64,000 nucleotides of DNA, taken from positions 2,108,001-2,172,000 of the forward strand of contig NZ_CP036282.1 in NCBI RefSeq assembly GCF_006974105.1. The letters run 5' to 3'. The first letter of the stretch is position 1, and each line of letters starts with the position of its first letter. Below, in pieces: positions 26,134 to 35,205 of the stretch. The notes below the pieces were generated by a model, which was not told the origin of the DNA, ran no database searches, and was given only the letters and a program-made list of their open reading frames with translations. The DNA is from Rhodoferax aquaticus (GTDB lineage Bacteria; Pseudomonadota; Gammaproteobacteria; Burkholderiales; Burkholderiaceae_C). Both the position numbers and the translations under genes were made by a program.

Positions 26134-27471
26134 CTATTTCAAGAAGTACTTGCGCAAGCTGGAGCGCGGGTAACGCAGCATATTCCACAGGGCAGTTCGC
26201 CTAAAGCTGTAGAACGGGCCTAGGTCATCCGGTGAGTAAATGGGGTCTACTGTATTGCCACTGCGTGCCCATGCTAACCATTGTCTGCGTTCGCCCCAAG
26301 TGAAGTTGCCGCCCAAGGTTTGGGTGGTGATGAACAGCTTGAGCATCCATTTCACCCTGCATTTCCACAAGATGGTGTGGTCCCATTCTTGGCTCTTGGC
26401 TGCCAATTCCTTTAGCTTTTTTAGGTCACCGACAGCCGCGTAGTAGCAAAGACGCGGGATCGGCAAGTTGCGTGCAATTTCAAAACTCATCTGACCGTAG
26501 AAGCGCGAATTGAAGTCAATCAGCAGAAAACTGTCAGTGCTTTTGAGGTGTATGAACTCCACTTCAAAGGCCCCTCGGTAGCCTAGCTCTGCGATCATGC
26601 GGCGGAGTTGTTGCGCTGGTTTGTCGAATACCGGGCGGCTTTCAAAGCAAAGCCCAACGCCCACCGTGACGGGCTGTTGGAGCAGCTTCTCTGAGGCCCT
26701 CACCAAGAAGATGTCGTGGTCAGGATCAATAAACCCAGCCAAAGAATAGATTTGTGTGGCCGCCTCTGGGTAGAAGCGCTGAACCATGAGCTGTGCAACC
26801 GAGGGGTCTTTAGCCATGACCTCCGGCTTGTAGGAGAAAAAAGTCTCGGAGTTGGTCCAAGTCGCAAGAAACTCCTCGGGGGAATAGCAGGTGGCACCCT
26901 TGGTATGGACGCGCAAACCGGCTTGGGTTTGCGGCTTTATCAATACGGGGTATTCCAGTTTCTGCGCAAATGCCGCCATGTCCTCGCCGGGCATGGGGAA
27001 CCAAGTAGGTGGGTGGTCTACGTTTTGCTTCTGGCAGTGCAAGAACAGGCGCTTCTTGTTGAGCAACTCATAAATGCCACCCGCTTCGGGCTGGTACAGG
27101 TAGAAGTACTTGGCCAGCTCATCGCGGTGGGTGTCCATGACCCAACACAAGTCGTCGGAGCTAGGGTACAAAACGTAGCCAGGGTGCTCCTTGCCGTACT
27201 GAATGAGCCACTGCGCATAGGCGTTTAAATCGGAGAGTCCAGGGGGGAACAGTTTTTCAGTGACGTAGCGTGAATGGGCTGTTGGCGTGTCCGCCACCAT
27301 CTCCATTAACACCGAAGGGATTCCGTGGCGCCCCAAGTCGCGTGCAGCGGCCAAAGTGCCGTTGTAGCCCCCATTCTTTAGAGCCATGCCACGCGGTGGT
27401 GGCAGTGCTTGCGCAGGCAGGGTAGGTGTCGGCATGGCCAAACCATCAGATGCGGGTTGGGGCAAAGGCAA
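26134..27471 (-). CDS. ATP-grasp ligase
   Basis: ATP-grasp enzymes join a carboxylate to an amine or thiol through an acyl phosphate. The 445-residue protein shows an N-terminal preATP-grasp domain (KNGGYNGTLAAARDLGRHGIPSVL), the lysine of the nucleotide-binding domain in YPVLIKPQTQ, the large loop segment, and the metal site EVEFIHLK plus LLIDFNSRFYGQMS. It resembles the D-aspartate ligase/CarB-like branch. A 100-residue C-terminal extension (after GDLKKLKEL, rich in W and R) is not part of the core fold. A TTG start at 27471 is supported by AGGAG eight bases upstream; MALKNGG near 27387 is the alternative. First gene of a two-gene operon with the PLP decarboxylase. Confidence 0.8.
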   Translation of the reverse strand: MPLPQPASDGLAMPTPTLPAQALPPPRGMALKNGGYNGTLAAARDLGRHGIPSVLMEMVADTPTAHSRYVTEKLFPPGLSDLNAYAQWLIQYGKEHPGYVLYPSSDDLCWVMDTHRDELAKYFYLYQPEAGGIYELLNKKRLFLHCQKQNVDHPPTWFPMPGEDMAAFAQKLEYPVLIKPQTQAGLRVHTKGATCYSPEEFLATWTNSETFFSYKPEVMAKDPSVAQLMVQRFYPEAATQIYSLAGFIDPDHDIFLVRASEKLLQQPVTVGVGLCFESRPVFDKPAQQLRRMIAELGYRGAFEVEFIHLKSTDSFLLIDFNSRFYGQMSFEIARNLPIPRLCYYAAVGDLKKLKELAAKSQEWDHTILWKCRVKWMLKLFITTQTLGGNFTWGERRQWLAWARSGNTVDPIYSPDDLGPFYSFRRTALWNMLRYPRSSLRKYFLK

Positions 27472-27621
27472 GAACAGCTCCTATGCGGCAATGATGAAAA
27501 AGTCTAGGAATCTAAACTCGCTTGCTGGCATGCAATGCCTCGGCGACATTCTAGGTAACAGCTGCACCAGTAAGGCCTCTTCCAAAGGTTAAACCGTATC
27601 AGATGTGGTGACTTTGGAGAG

Positions 27622-28599
27622 TCATTGCCCATGCCGGGAGCGGGGTGTTTTCTCAGCGATGAACGGACGCTGTGAGGGCTTGTTGTGGGTTGGGGGAGTC
27701 GGTAACGCTGCGCAAGCCGCTGCCACAAACTCGCGCAGCAGTCGCAGGCCGGGCGTGAGCTGGCGGCGGTCGGGCAGCACCATGTAGAGCGGGGTAGGCT
27801 CGGTGTTCCATCCGGGGCACAGAACATGCAAGCGTCCTTGGGTGACGTCTTGCGCCACGTCTACCCACGCCTTGTAAGCAATGCCCCGCCCAGCCACTGC
27901 CCAGCGGCGCACCACATCGCCGTCGTTGCCGACATGGCCGCCTTGCACGGGCACGGTCAGGGCTTGTCCGTTACGGCTAAACGTCCAGCGGTCGTTAAGT
28001 TCTTCCCCCAGCATAAAGCACAAGCAGTCGTGCTTTGCCAGTTCTTCTGGCGCGCTAGGTGCCCCGTGGGCTTCTAGGTAGCTGGCGGAGGCTACAAGCA
28101 CTCGTTGGCAATCGGGAGCCACAGGTAGGGCCACCAGGCTGGAGTCCCGCGGCTTGCCGTAGCGAAAGGCGGCGTCCACCGGCTCGCTAAACATATTGGC
28201 CATGCGATCAGACAAGGTGAGTCGGTAGCGCAACTGGGGATGCAATGCCTGAAAGTCGTCCAGCCAAGGAAGAAGCACATTGCGCCCCAAATCCGACGAG
28301 GCAGCAAGACGCAAGACGCCTTGCACTTGGTGTCTGCCAGTGCTCAGTGCTTGCATGCCTTCGCCGAGTGTAGACAGGGCAAGGCGCGCATGCTCCAAGA
28401 AAACAGCGCCTTCAGGCGTTAAACGCAAGCTACGGGTAGAGCGCACCAAGAGGGGCGTGGCCAGCTCAAGCTCTAGGCGCTTTAAGGCAGCGCTGGCGGC
28501 CGCCGGGGTCATGTCCAAGGCACGGGCGGTGGCAGACAGGCTGCCGGTGTCTACCGTGCGCACAAAGATGTCGAGGTCTTGCAATGCCTTCATTTTCAA
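27622..28599 (-). CDS. LysR-family transcriptional regulator
   Basis: The 325-residue regulator has the N-terminal winged helix-turn-helix (LDIFVRTVDTGSLSATARALDMTPAAASAALKRLE, residues about 8-42) and the LysR substrate-binding domain (VQGVLRLAASSDLGRNVLLPWLDDF). The C-terminal 25 residues are polar and probably disordered. It is divergent from the oxidoreductase gene at 28742, with a TTGAA-N11-TTCAA site between them; LysR proteins usually regulate the divergent neighbour and themselves. Confidence 0.93.
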   Translation of the reverse strand: MKMKALQDLDIFVRTVDTGSLSATARALDMTPAAASAALKRLELELATPLLVRSTRSLRLTPEGAVFLEHARLALSTLGEGMQALSTGRHQVQGVLRLAASSDLGRNVLLPWLDDFQALHPQLRYRLTLSDRMANMFSEPVDAAFRYGKPRDSSLVALPVAPDCQRVLVASASYLEAHGAPSAPEELAKHDCLCFMLGEELNDRWTFSRNGQALTVPVQGGHVGNDGDVVRRWAVAGRGIAYKAWVDVAQDVTQGRLHVLCPGWNTEPTPLYMVLPDRRQLTPGLRLLREFVAAACAALPTPPTHNKPSQRPFIAEKTPRSRHGQ

Positions 28600-28606
28600 A
28601 TTCTAT

Positions 28607-28627
28607 TTGAAGGTGGATTTAATTCAA
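28607..28627. promoter_or_regulatory. Candidate LysR box, TTGAA-N11-TTCAA
   Basis: A perfect dyad with 5-bp arms and an 11-bp spacer contains the T-N11-A motif typical of LysR sites. It lies 8 bp upstream of the lysR start and about 115 bp from the divergent gene start, a good position for autoregulation. Confidence 0.6.
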
Positions 28628-28741
28628 TGCCTATTTTTCTCTTGAGCAATCAAGCGCAAGATTGCGGCCTAGCGACACAGAACCTCTTTCGCAGTGCATG
28701 TGCCGACCGTTTAAACCCTCTTTATTGCTCAGGAAGCTCTT

Positions 28742-29764
28742 ATGAAAGCCATTGGTTACACCCAAGCCCATCTGTTAAATGCAAGCCAAGGCCTGCAAGA
28801 CATCACGCTGCCCGACCCGGTGCCCACCGGGCATGACCTGCTGGTGGAAGTGCATGCCGTGTCTATGAACCCAGTGGATGCCAAAGTGCGTGCGAGCTCG
28901 TCAGCCGCTGCGGGCGAGGACTTCAAAGTGCTGGGCTATGACGCAAGCGGCGTGGTGCGGGCCGTAGGCCCCGAAGTAACTCTGTTTCGCCCCGGTGACC
29001 GCGTGTACTACGCAGGTGCGATTCAGCGCCCCGGCACCAACAGCGAACTGCACCTTGTGGACGAGCGCATCGTGGGTCACATGCCAAAAAGCTTGGGCTT
29101 TGCCCAAGCTGCTGCATTGCCTTTGACCAGCATTACGGCGTGGGAGCTGCTGTTTGACCGCCTGGGCGTCGTGCCAGGTAAAAAGCCTGGTGGCAAATCG
29201 CTATTGGTGATTGGCGCGGCTGGTGGAGTGGGCTCCATCCTGGTGCAACTGGCGCGACGCTTAACTGGGCTGACCATCATTGGTACCGCATCGCGCCCTG
29301 AAACCCAAGCGTGGGTGAAAGAGTTGGGTGCTCACCACGTAATTGACCACAGCCAGCCACTCACCAAGGGCTTGGCAGCGATTGGAATGCCGCAAGTAGA
29401 GATGGTGATCAGCCTGACCCACACCGAAGACCACTTGGCAGACATTTTGGAAGTGCTGGCGCCCCAAGGGCAGTTTGCTTTGATTGACGACATGCCCACC
29501 TTAGACGTGATGCCCTTCAAACGCAAAGCTTTGTCGGTGCATTGGGAGATGATGTTTACTCGGCCCTTGTACAACACGCCCGACATGATCGCGCAGCACC
29601 ACATGCTCAACGAAGTCGCGCAAATGGTGGACGCGGGCTTGGTGCGCACCACCTTGGCCGAGCACTACGGCACGATCAACGCGGCGAATGCGCAGCGCGC
29701 CCACGCCCTCGTGGAGTCTGGCACGGCACGGGGCAAGGTGGTGTTGGAAGGCTGGGGCAATTAA
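28742..29764 (+). CDS. Zinc-type alcohol dehydrogenase/quinone oxidoreductase (MDR family)
   Basis: This 340-residue NAD(P)H-dependent medium-chain reductase has a GroES-like N-terminal domain (LLVEVHAVSMNPVDAKVR, FKVLGYDASGVV) and a Rossmann domain (SLLVIGAAGGVGSILVQLARR). It lacks the structural zinc cysteines, as usual for the quinone-oxidoreductase branch. It probably reduces quinones or enones. It is divergent from lysR and likely under its control. Confidence 0.9.
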   Translation: MKAIGYTQAHLLNASQGLQDITLPDPVPTGHDLLVEVHAVSMNPVDAKVRASSSAAAGEDFKVLGYDASGVVRAVGPEVTLFRPGDRVYYAGAIQRPGTNSELHLVDERIVGHMPKSLGFAQAAALPLTSITAWELLFDRLGVVPGKKPGGKSLLVIGAAGGVGSILVQLARRLTGLTIIGTASRPETQAWVKELGAHHVIDHSQPLTKGLAAIGMPQVEMVISLTHTEDHLADILEVLAPQGQFALIDDMPTLDVMPFKRKALSVHWEMMFTRPLYNTPDMIAQHHMLNEVAQMVDAGLVRTTLAEHYGTINAANAQRAHALVESGTARGKVVLEGWGN

Positions 29765-29794
29765 GCTGCTTTGAGCCTGCAGCGCGCTAAGACC

Positions 29795-30793
29795 TTAGTC
29801 CGCGCGCTGCCCATAGCGCTGGGCGATGACCGCGCACACCATGAGCTGGATCTGATGAAAAATCATCAGCGGCAAGATCATCATGCCTACGGCTGGCGCT
29901 GCAAAAAGCACCTTGGCCATGGGCACGCCACTGGCCATGCTTTTCTTGGAGCCGCAAAACACGATGGTGATTTCGTCCTCCTTGCTAAACCCCAGCTTGC
30001 GGCTACCCCAGGTGGTGATGAAAAGGACGATGGCGAGCAACACACAGCAGGCCACCATCAGGGCCAGCAGCATAGGTGCAGGCACTTTGCTCCACAGGCC
30101 TTCGACAACCGCCGCACTGAACGCGGTGTACACCACCAGCAGGATGGAGCTTTGGTCCACCATTTTCAGGGTGCTGGCATGGCGCTGCACAAAGCCCCCC
30201 ACCCAAGGTTGCAATAGCTGGCCCGCCGCGAAAGGGAGTAGCAGTTGCTCCATGATGTGAATCACGGCATCTAGCGCTCCGCCGCCAGACACTCCACCGG
30301 GCACCACCAGCCAACTCACCACCAAGGGCGTGATGAACACGCCGATCAGGCTGGATGCTGAAGCGCTGCAAACAGCAGCCGCCACATTGCCGCGGGCCAT
30401 GGCGGTGAAGGCGATGGCAGACTGCACGGTGGCTGGCAAGGTGCACAAAAACAGCATGCCCACCGCCAGCTCAGGGCTCAACGACCAGGTAAACACGGGC
30501 TTGAGAAGCAAGCCCAGCACGGGAAACAGCCCAAAAGTAAACGCCAGCACGAGCAGGTGCAAGCGCCAGTGACTGAGGCCCGCCACCACATTGGCCCGTG
30601 ACAGCTTGGCACCATGCATGAAAAACAAGAGTGCGATGGCCGCAGTGGTCAGTACATCAAAGGCGTGCGCAGCGGCTCCTTGCAAGGGCCAGAGGGAGGC
30701 TAGGCCCACCACCGCTAACAGGGCAAGCGTGAAATTGTCAGGGAGAAAGCGTGGGCGCTGCATCAAAAACCTCGTCAAGGTGAAGAGTGGCAA
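29795..30793 (-). CDS. Bile acid:sodium symporter family protein (YfeH-type)
   Basis: The 332-residue protein has about ten transmembrane helices (for example LLVLAFTFGLFPVLGLLL, LLLALMVACCVLLAIVLFI). It shows the SBF-like motifs FFMHGAKLSR, TLPATVQSAIAFTAMARGN and FCGSKKSMASGVPMA of the YfeH branch (PF13593). The transported anion is unknown. The first ten residues may not be translated; an ATG giving MQRPRFLPD is an alternative. It faces the oxidoreductase gene tail to tail. Confidence 0.88.
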   Translation of the reverse strand: MPLFTLTRFLMQRPRFLPDNFTLALLAVVGLASLWPLQGAAAHAFDVLTTAAIALLFFMHGAKLSRANVVAGLSHWRLHLLVLAFTFGLFPVLGLLLKPVFTWSLSPELAVGMLFLCTLPATVQSAIAFTAMARGNVAAAVCSASASSLIGVFITPLVVSWLVVPGGVSGGGALDAVIHIMEQLLLPFAAGQLLQPWVGGFVQRHASTLKMVDQSSILLVVYTAFSAAVVEGLWSKVPAPMLLALMVACCVLLAIVLFITTWGSRKLGFSKEDEITIVFCGSKKSMASGVPMAKVLFAAPAVGMMILPLMIFHQIQLMVCAVIAQRYGQRAD

Positions 30794-30975
30794 GCATACC
30801 TGCGCGCGCGGGTTGGGCTCGTCTCTCAGGTGCTAGTTCGGTGTGAGGTCTTGGGCTTACCTGTTACAAATGCAAACACTCTGGGCGTTCTGCTCTATGT
30901 CATCATTCGCGTCGAAGCGTGGGTAGGTGCAGGGTGTTCTTATGGAAGTCCTTGAATCACGAAACTAGTTGAGGT

Positions 30976-30998
30976 ACGCCGCGCTAAGCGGCGTTTTC
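30976..30998 (+). terminator. Intrinsic terminator without an obvious upstream gene
   Basis: ACGCCGC-GCTAA-GCGGCGT forms a perfect 7-bp stem followed by TTTCG. It reads as a rightward terminator, but no plus-strand gene lies directly upstream. The 30794-30975 region may make a short RNA or a leader for the following zinc-ribbon gene. Confidence 0.6.
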
Positions 30999-31069
30999 GT
31001 TGGAAGCAACATACAGGCTGGCATGGCACTACAAAGTGCTTGGCCGTTGGCAGACATTGGGATTCGGGA

Positions 31070-31777
31070 ATGATCATTTGGGGGCGTAAGACCGTCGTCC
31101 GTGAACTCGGCTTTGTGGCCGACTTTTGCCCAGTGTGCGCGAGGGTTCGGCAGTTCACGGTTCAACGCATAGGCATGGCTGGGCATATCTACTACATCAC
31201 CGTGGGAGATGGTGATTTGGTGGAGTACCACCGCACCTGCATGGCATGTAAAGTGACTTTGCTTGCAGATCCCAACCGATACGCGACGCTTGCCAAGCGC
31301 CCTGACACGACTGCAGTCCTGGTCAAGCAAACGTTTCCCGACTTTGAAGAGGCCAACAGAGACCGCTTGGCCCTAGAGGTCGCTATTCGTGCGGATCCCC
31401 ATGCCTTGTCCGCCCAAGACCGCCAAGCCTTAATCATGCAGCCATTCACGCTGTTGGCCGGCCGTGTGACGGAGCGCTTTGCCCAAGTGCACTTCAGCTC
31501 CACCGCCGGTTTCATGCAGCGCGAAGTGATAGCCGTCTTGGCCAAAGCCTTGCATAGGTTGCAGCCCAGTGAACAAGAACTCAAAGCTTGCCTGGTCAAA
31601 CTGGTGCAATTGAAAGAGCCCATAGGCTCAAGAGTCAAACTGCCAGATTTGGTGGCGGAGATTAAGCGCCGCGATACTCTCAAAGAGCGGCGCAAACTCA
31701 AAGAGGGCACTGTCCAAGACCGCCGCGATCAGCGTCCTGCACCTATACGTCGCAGTAACAACGACTTGAGCACGTAG
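31070..31777 (+). CDS. Zinc-ribbon-like protein of unknown function
   Basis: From the ATG at 31070 the protein has 235 residues. Two CxxC pairs (FCPVCARV near residue 20 and TCMACKV near residue 58) could bind one zinc. The middle is helical. The C-terminus is highly charged (VAEIKRRDTLKERRKLKEG, then basic). A start at 31040 adds ten residues of no clear value. No known family member comes to mind with certainty. Confidence 0.65.
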   Translation: MIIWGRKTVVRELGFVADFCPVCARVRQFTVQRIGMAGHIYYITVGDGDLVEYHRTCMACKVTLLADPNRYATLAKRPDTTAVLVKQTFPDFEEANRDRLALEVAIRADPHALSAQDRQALIMQPFTLLAGRVTERFAQVHFSSTAGFMQREVIAVLAKALHRLQPSEQELKACLVKLVQLKEPIGSRVKLPDLVAEIKRRDTLKERRKLKEGTVQDRRDQRPAPIRRSNNDLST

Positions 31778-31832
31778 CGCCGCAGGCGCTGCTGAGCTAC
31801 CCGCTGCACACACCCCTGCCGCCATTCGTTCG

Positions 31833-32050
31833 GTGGGGCGTTTGATTCGCACCTCCGCCGTGCTGGCGGCCATCGGGGGTTTTTTGCAAGCATCGGCCTG
31901 CTGTTGCCGTGGCTCAATGAAAGCGCTGCCTTGCCGGTGAGCATCTTGCTTGTCTTGGTCGTGTTACTGCTTGTCCCCATGGGCACGGTGCTGGGCGGCT
32001 ACATTGTTTGGAATCTTCATTCGCACTTGCGAGACGACGCCCTGGGCTAG
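31833..32050 (+). pseudogene. Frameshifted small membrane protein
   Basis: A GTG at 31833 opens VGRLIRTSAVLAAIGG. Then at a run of five G and six T (31875-31885) the sensible protein moves to another frame and continues FASIGLLLPWLN and VSILLVLVVLLLVPMGTVLGGYIVWNLHSHLRDD to the TAG at 32048. Together they give a two-helix membrane protein of about 72 residues. The single-base shift in a homopolymer could be a true mutation, a slip-prone site or a sequencing error. Confidence 0.5.
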
Positions 32051-32158
32051 CGTGCCGGTCTTGCGTAAGTCTGCCTATTCGCTCCAAAATGCTTGCAGCC
32101 ACGCTCCCTACGCAAGAGGGCGTTATCGCTGAGGATTGCTTTTGCGAAGGGGGGGCGG

Positions 32159-32887
32159 ATGAAACGCTGTTGGGTCGGTTTAGTCTTGTGGGCTGGTGCC
32201 ATGGCTTTGCAGGCTGCGGAAACAGTGCGTGTTGTGTCGCCCGAATACCTTGGCTATATTGACAAAGCAGGCCGAGGCTACTACGCAGACCTGTTGTTCA
32301 AGGTTTATCCGCCCCCACGGTTCAAGGTAGTGATCGAGATCGTGCCATTCCAACGCGCCCAGTCTATGGTGTCTGTTGGGCAAGCTGAGATTGTTCCCAG
32401 CACGAACAAGCAACCCGGTCTGCGGATGCTTTTGTCCGAGCAGGTTATCGATATGGACGTGGTAGATGCCGCTGTACTGCCGACCAAGTTCCCCGCGTGG
32501 AATGGGGAGCAGTCGCTAGCCAAGCAACGCGTTGGTGCGCTTATAGGCTATAGGTTTGACGAGTACACCCAAGTCCATATGGTCTACGACGAAAAATCTA
32601 GCCTTGGTGGCATGTTGCACATGCTGCATGCCGATCGCTTGGATGTGGTGTTGGACTACCGTGTGGACATGCAAACCCTGATCAGTGCTGATCCTGGGTT
32701 GCAGGGCATTGAGATCAAGCATGCCGTGTTCAGACGCCCGCTGCGCTTTGGGTTCAGCCCAAGTCCCCGTGGCAAGGAGCTGCGCGCATGGTTTGATGCG
32801 GAGGTCCAAAAGCTCAAAGCCAATGGGGAGCTGCGGCGCATGATGCAGCGCTACCCCAGGGTGTGGCCACAGGCTTATCCTGAGTGA
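32159..32887 (+). CDS. Periplasmic solute-binding protein of the amino-acid (SBP family 3) type
   Basis: The 242-residue protein has a signal peptide (MKRCWVGLVLWAGAMALQA) and an SBP_bac_3-like fold: VRVVSPEYLGYIDKAGRGYYADLL, IVPFQRAQSMVSVGQAEIVPS, QRVGALIGYRFDE and LGGMLHMLHADRLDVVLDY. No permease genes are nearby. Such orphan proteins can be sensors or parts of distant transporters. The ATG at 32159 follows an AAGGGGGGG ribosome site; an upstream start at 32093 lacks a signal peptide. Confidence 0.78.
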   Translation: MKRCWVGLVLWAGAMALQAAETVRVVSPEYLGYIDKAGRGYYADLLFKVYPPPRFKVVIEIVPFQRAQSMVSVGQAEIVPSTNKQPGLRMLLSEQVIDMDVVDAAVLPTKFPAWNGEQSLAKQRVGALIGYRFDEYTQVHMVYDEKSSLGGMLHMLHADRLDVVLDYRVDMQTLISADPGLQGIEIKHAVFRRPLRFGFSPSPRGKELRAWFDAEVQKLKANGELRRMMQRYPRVWPQAYPE

Positions 32888-33086
32888 GCTCACGGTTGCG
32901 CTAAGAGGGCAGTTAGTTTCGGCGATTGGCATAGCGCTGGCACCGTTAAAATCACGCCATGGGCCACATTGGCTCCTTTCAACCCAGCCAGCGCGGCTCG
33001 CGCTAGCCTCATCGGTATTTGATCTCCCCACCTATGTGTTTTTTGAATGTGTGTCGCTGCATCCCTTGGCGTAAGGTGCTAGAGCT

Positions 33087-34505
33087 TTGAGCGCGCAAGA
33101 GCTTCGCCCTGCTTTTGTGCAGGAGCCAGATTCAGCCTTGGCTGATTATTTCCGCGACCCCGACAGCGTGCTCGATTCGCCCGTTGCATGGCAACTTGAC
33201 GCGAATGCCGCGCTGGTGGACGCCATGCGTTTGTTGTTTCAAGGGGCCAGCGGGCTGGTGCGCCTGCGACTTTGGATGTTGCTGGCTTTGGTGGGCCAAG
33301 GCAAAGCCTTTTTGACCCGAGAAGAGCTCGATCGCTTGTTCTATGCCGTGCGCAGCGAGGCCGTGGACAGTGTGCTCAAACGCTTTCGCGAGGCCAACTT
33401 GCTTACTTGGGATGACTCGGCCCGGCAGTACGGACTGACCCCATTGGCACAGCAGGTGGCCAGCATGCTGGGTGCCTTGGGTCAGAACCATGAAGATGAG
33501 CTGGCGGGCTTGCTAAGCCAAGTGGTGGGTGCGGACCAGCTCGGCACTTTGGAGGGCAACCAAGTGCATATGTTGCAAGCGCAGTTGGTGCGTTTGCACC
33601 ACGAGTTTGCAGACGCCATTGCCAGTGGCTCCGAGTTCCGTTTGCGCGAAGCCCGTAAACGCTATGACCGTGCCTCACGCCTGATTGACAAAGCGTCTGA
33701 CACCATCACCACCATCATCGGTAGTGCCAAAGGCCAACGCGCCATGGAGCAAGCGGCACGCGGGCTGGGGCAAGCCCAGTCCAAGCTTTTGGCCATGGCC
33801 AGCCAATTCAACCGGGCGCTACAGCAGGTCGACCGCCAGCGCGTGACTTTGGGGACCACGGGCATTACCAGCACCGACGTCAAGCGCTGGCTGCAGACCC
33901 AGCCTCGACTGGATAGTCTGCTGCACGATGCTTTGCACAGCCCCGTGGGTTTGGCAGCATTCGCACTGCATGAAATGCTGGACGTGGCCGAAGCCGAGTT
34001 TGAGCGTGACCGCCCCCAAGCCCAGCCAGTGGAAGCATTGCCGCAGTCCCAAACCGCACCAGAGGGCGATCTCACCGCGGTGGCCTTGCCTACAGAGTTA
34101 GGTGATTTATCAGCGCTGTTGGCACAGTGGGTGCGAGAAGATGCGCAGTACGAAGAACACATGCAGGCGCAAGCCGATGCACCCGCAAGCAGCCTGGAAG
34201 ACCGTGAACAGCGTGCCTCCGAAACAGCGCCGCCAGTGCGCGCGGTGCATGCGGCTTTGGTAGGCCTTGCCGGTGCGGATGCGCGCTATGCCCAGGTGGC
34301 CTACAAAGCCCAGTTGCTTCCCTTGTTAGGTGATGCACAGGCCCAAGAGTTGCCAGGGGCTACCGGTGACCTGGCCCGCCAGCCGTGGCGCGTGCAGTGG
34401 AACAACACACTGAAGGCCGTCAAGCACCCAGCGGTTTCACACATCAGCGGCGGTACCTTGGTACCTGCGCCACTGAGTCCCCTACGTAAAGAAAAAAAAC
34501 CATGA
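33087..34505 (+). CDS. mksF: MksF-like condensin subunit (kleisin)
   Basis: This is the first gene of a three-gene operon with the sizes and order of mksF-mksE-mksB. The 472-residue protein has winged-helix-like N-terminal segments (FLTREELDRLFYAVRSEAVDSVLKRFREANLL), a central helical region (RLREARKRYDRASRLIDKASDTITTIIGSAKGQRAMEQAARG) and a long linker with a C-terminal domain, as in MukF/MksF kleisins, which bridge the two heads of the SMC dimer. The start is TTG at 33087 with AAGG some 14 bases upstream. ATGA coupling to mksE at 34502. Identification is by operon architecture and fold features, not close identity. Confidence 0.72.
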   Translation: MSAQELRPAFVQEPDSALADYFRDPDSVLDSPVAWQLDANAALVDAMRLLFQGASGLVRLRLWMLLALVGQGKAFLTREELDRLFYAVRSEAVDSVLKRFREANLLTWDDSARQYGLTPLAQQVASMLGALGQNHEDELAGLLSQVVGADQLGTLEGNQVHMLQAQLVRLHHEFADAIASGSEFRLREARKRYDRASRLIDKASDTITTIIGSAKGQRAMEQAARGLGQAQSKLLAMASQFNRALQQVDRQRVTLGTTGITSTDVKRWLQTQPRLDSLLHDALHSPVGLAAFALHEMLDVAEAEFERDRPQAQPVEALPQSQTAPEGDLTAVALPTELGDLSALLAQWVREDAQYEEHMQAQADAPASSLEDREQRASETAPPVRAVHAALVGLAGADARYAQVAYKAQLLPLLGDAQAQELPGATGDLARQPWRVQWNNTLKAVKHPAVSHISGGTLVPAPLSPLRKEKKP

Positions 34506-35200
34506 GTAGCATTGCCGAAGATGCAGCGACACTGATCGCTGAACTCCTATCCCGCAAATACCTAGCCCGCAGCCACCCACGGGTGAAAAAGGCACTGTCC
34601 GATGCTGAGCTGTTTGCCGCTATCGAGCAGCGGCTCGCCCAAGTGGGCTTGCGCTGGGTTGACAACGTATATGCCGACCATGTGAGCCTCACGCTCTTGC
34701 CCGCACCCTTAGCCACGGTCCTTGGGGAGGCAGGGCTAAATGCCAACAACAACCTCGATTTGCCGCGCGATGCCGTAGCCCTCTTGGTGGTGGTGTGGGC
34801 ACTGATTATCTTGCCCAAGCGCGAGCGCCAAGCCAGCCGCGTGGAGCCAGACGCGCCGCAAAACGACATGTTTGCCGGCAGCAAACCCTTGCCTTCAGCA
34901 CGCAGCGTGAGCCCAACCATCTCATACAAAGCTTTGCTGGAAGACTATGGCAACCAGCTGGGCAAACGTATTCGCCTGGATGCAAACCTTAAGCTCTTAG
35001 AGCGCCACGGCTTTATTGTTCGCTCGCAAGACGACATCAAAGAAGGCCCCTTGTTGGACGTGCTGCTGGACTACGACGTGTTGGCGCCGCGCATTCTCGA
35101 TGGCGCACTGTCCGATGTGCTGGCCCTGGAGCAGGCGGCACAAGCTGCCGCCCCCGCGCAGCCCGACGATGCGGCTGCCCCTACAAACTTGAATGCCTGA
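34502..35200 (+). CDS. mksE: MksE-like condensin accessory subunit
   Basis: The 232-residue protein sits between the kleisin-like and SMC-like genes, as MksE does. It shows two winged-helix-like regions (AAIEQRLAQVGLRWVDNVYADHVSLTLL; LALLVVVWAL-like AVALLVVVWALIILPKRER) and one after ISYKALLEDYGNQLGKRIRLDANLKLLERHGFI, as expected for a KITE-type subunit that binds the kleisin linker. The C-terminus is an alanine- and proline-rich tail. It begins on the ATGA of the previous stop, and the SMC gene starts 5 bp after its stop. Confidence 0.72.
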   Translation: MSSIAEDAATLIAELLSRKYLARSHPRVKKALSDAELFAAIEQRLAQVGLRWVDNVYADHVSLTLLPAPLATVLGEAGLNANNNLDLPRDAVALLVVVWALIILPKRERQASRVEPDAPQNDMFAGSKPLPSARSVSPTISYKALLEDYGNQLGKRIRLDANLKLLERHGFIVRSQDDIKEGPLLDVLLDYDVLAPRILDGALSDVLALEQAAQAAAPAQPDDAAAPTNLNA

Positions 35201-35205
35201 GGCCT

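Noticed and set aside
30794..30975. Possible tRNA in the intergenic region
   Set aside because: No cloverleaf with a proper acceptor stem and T-arm could be drawn by eye.
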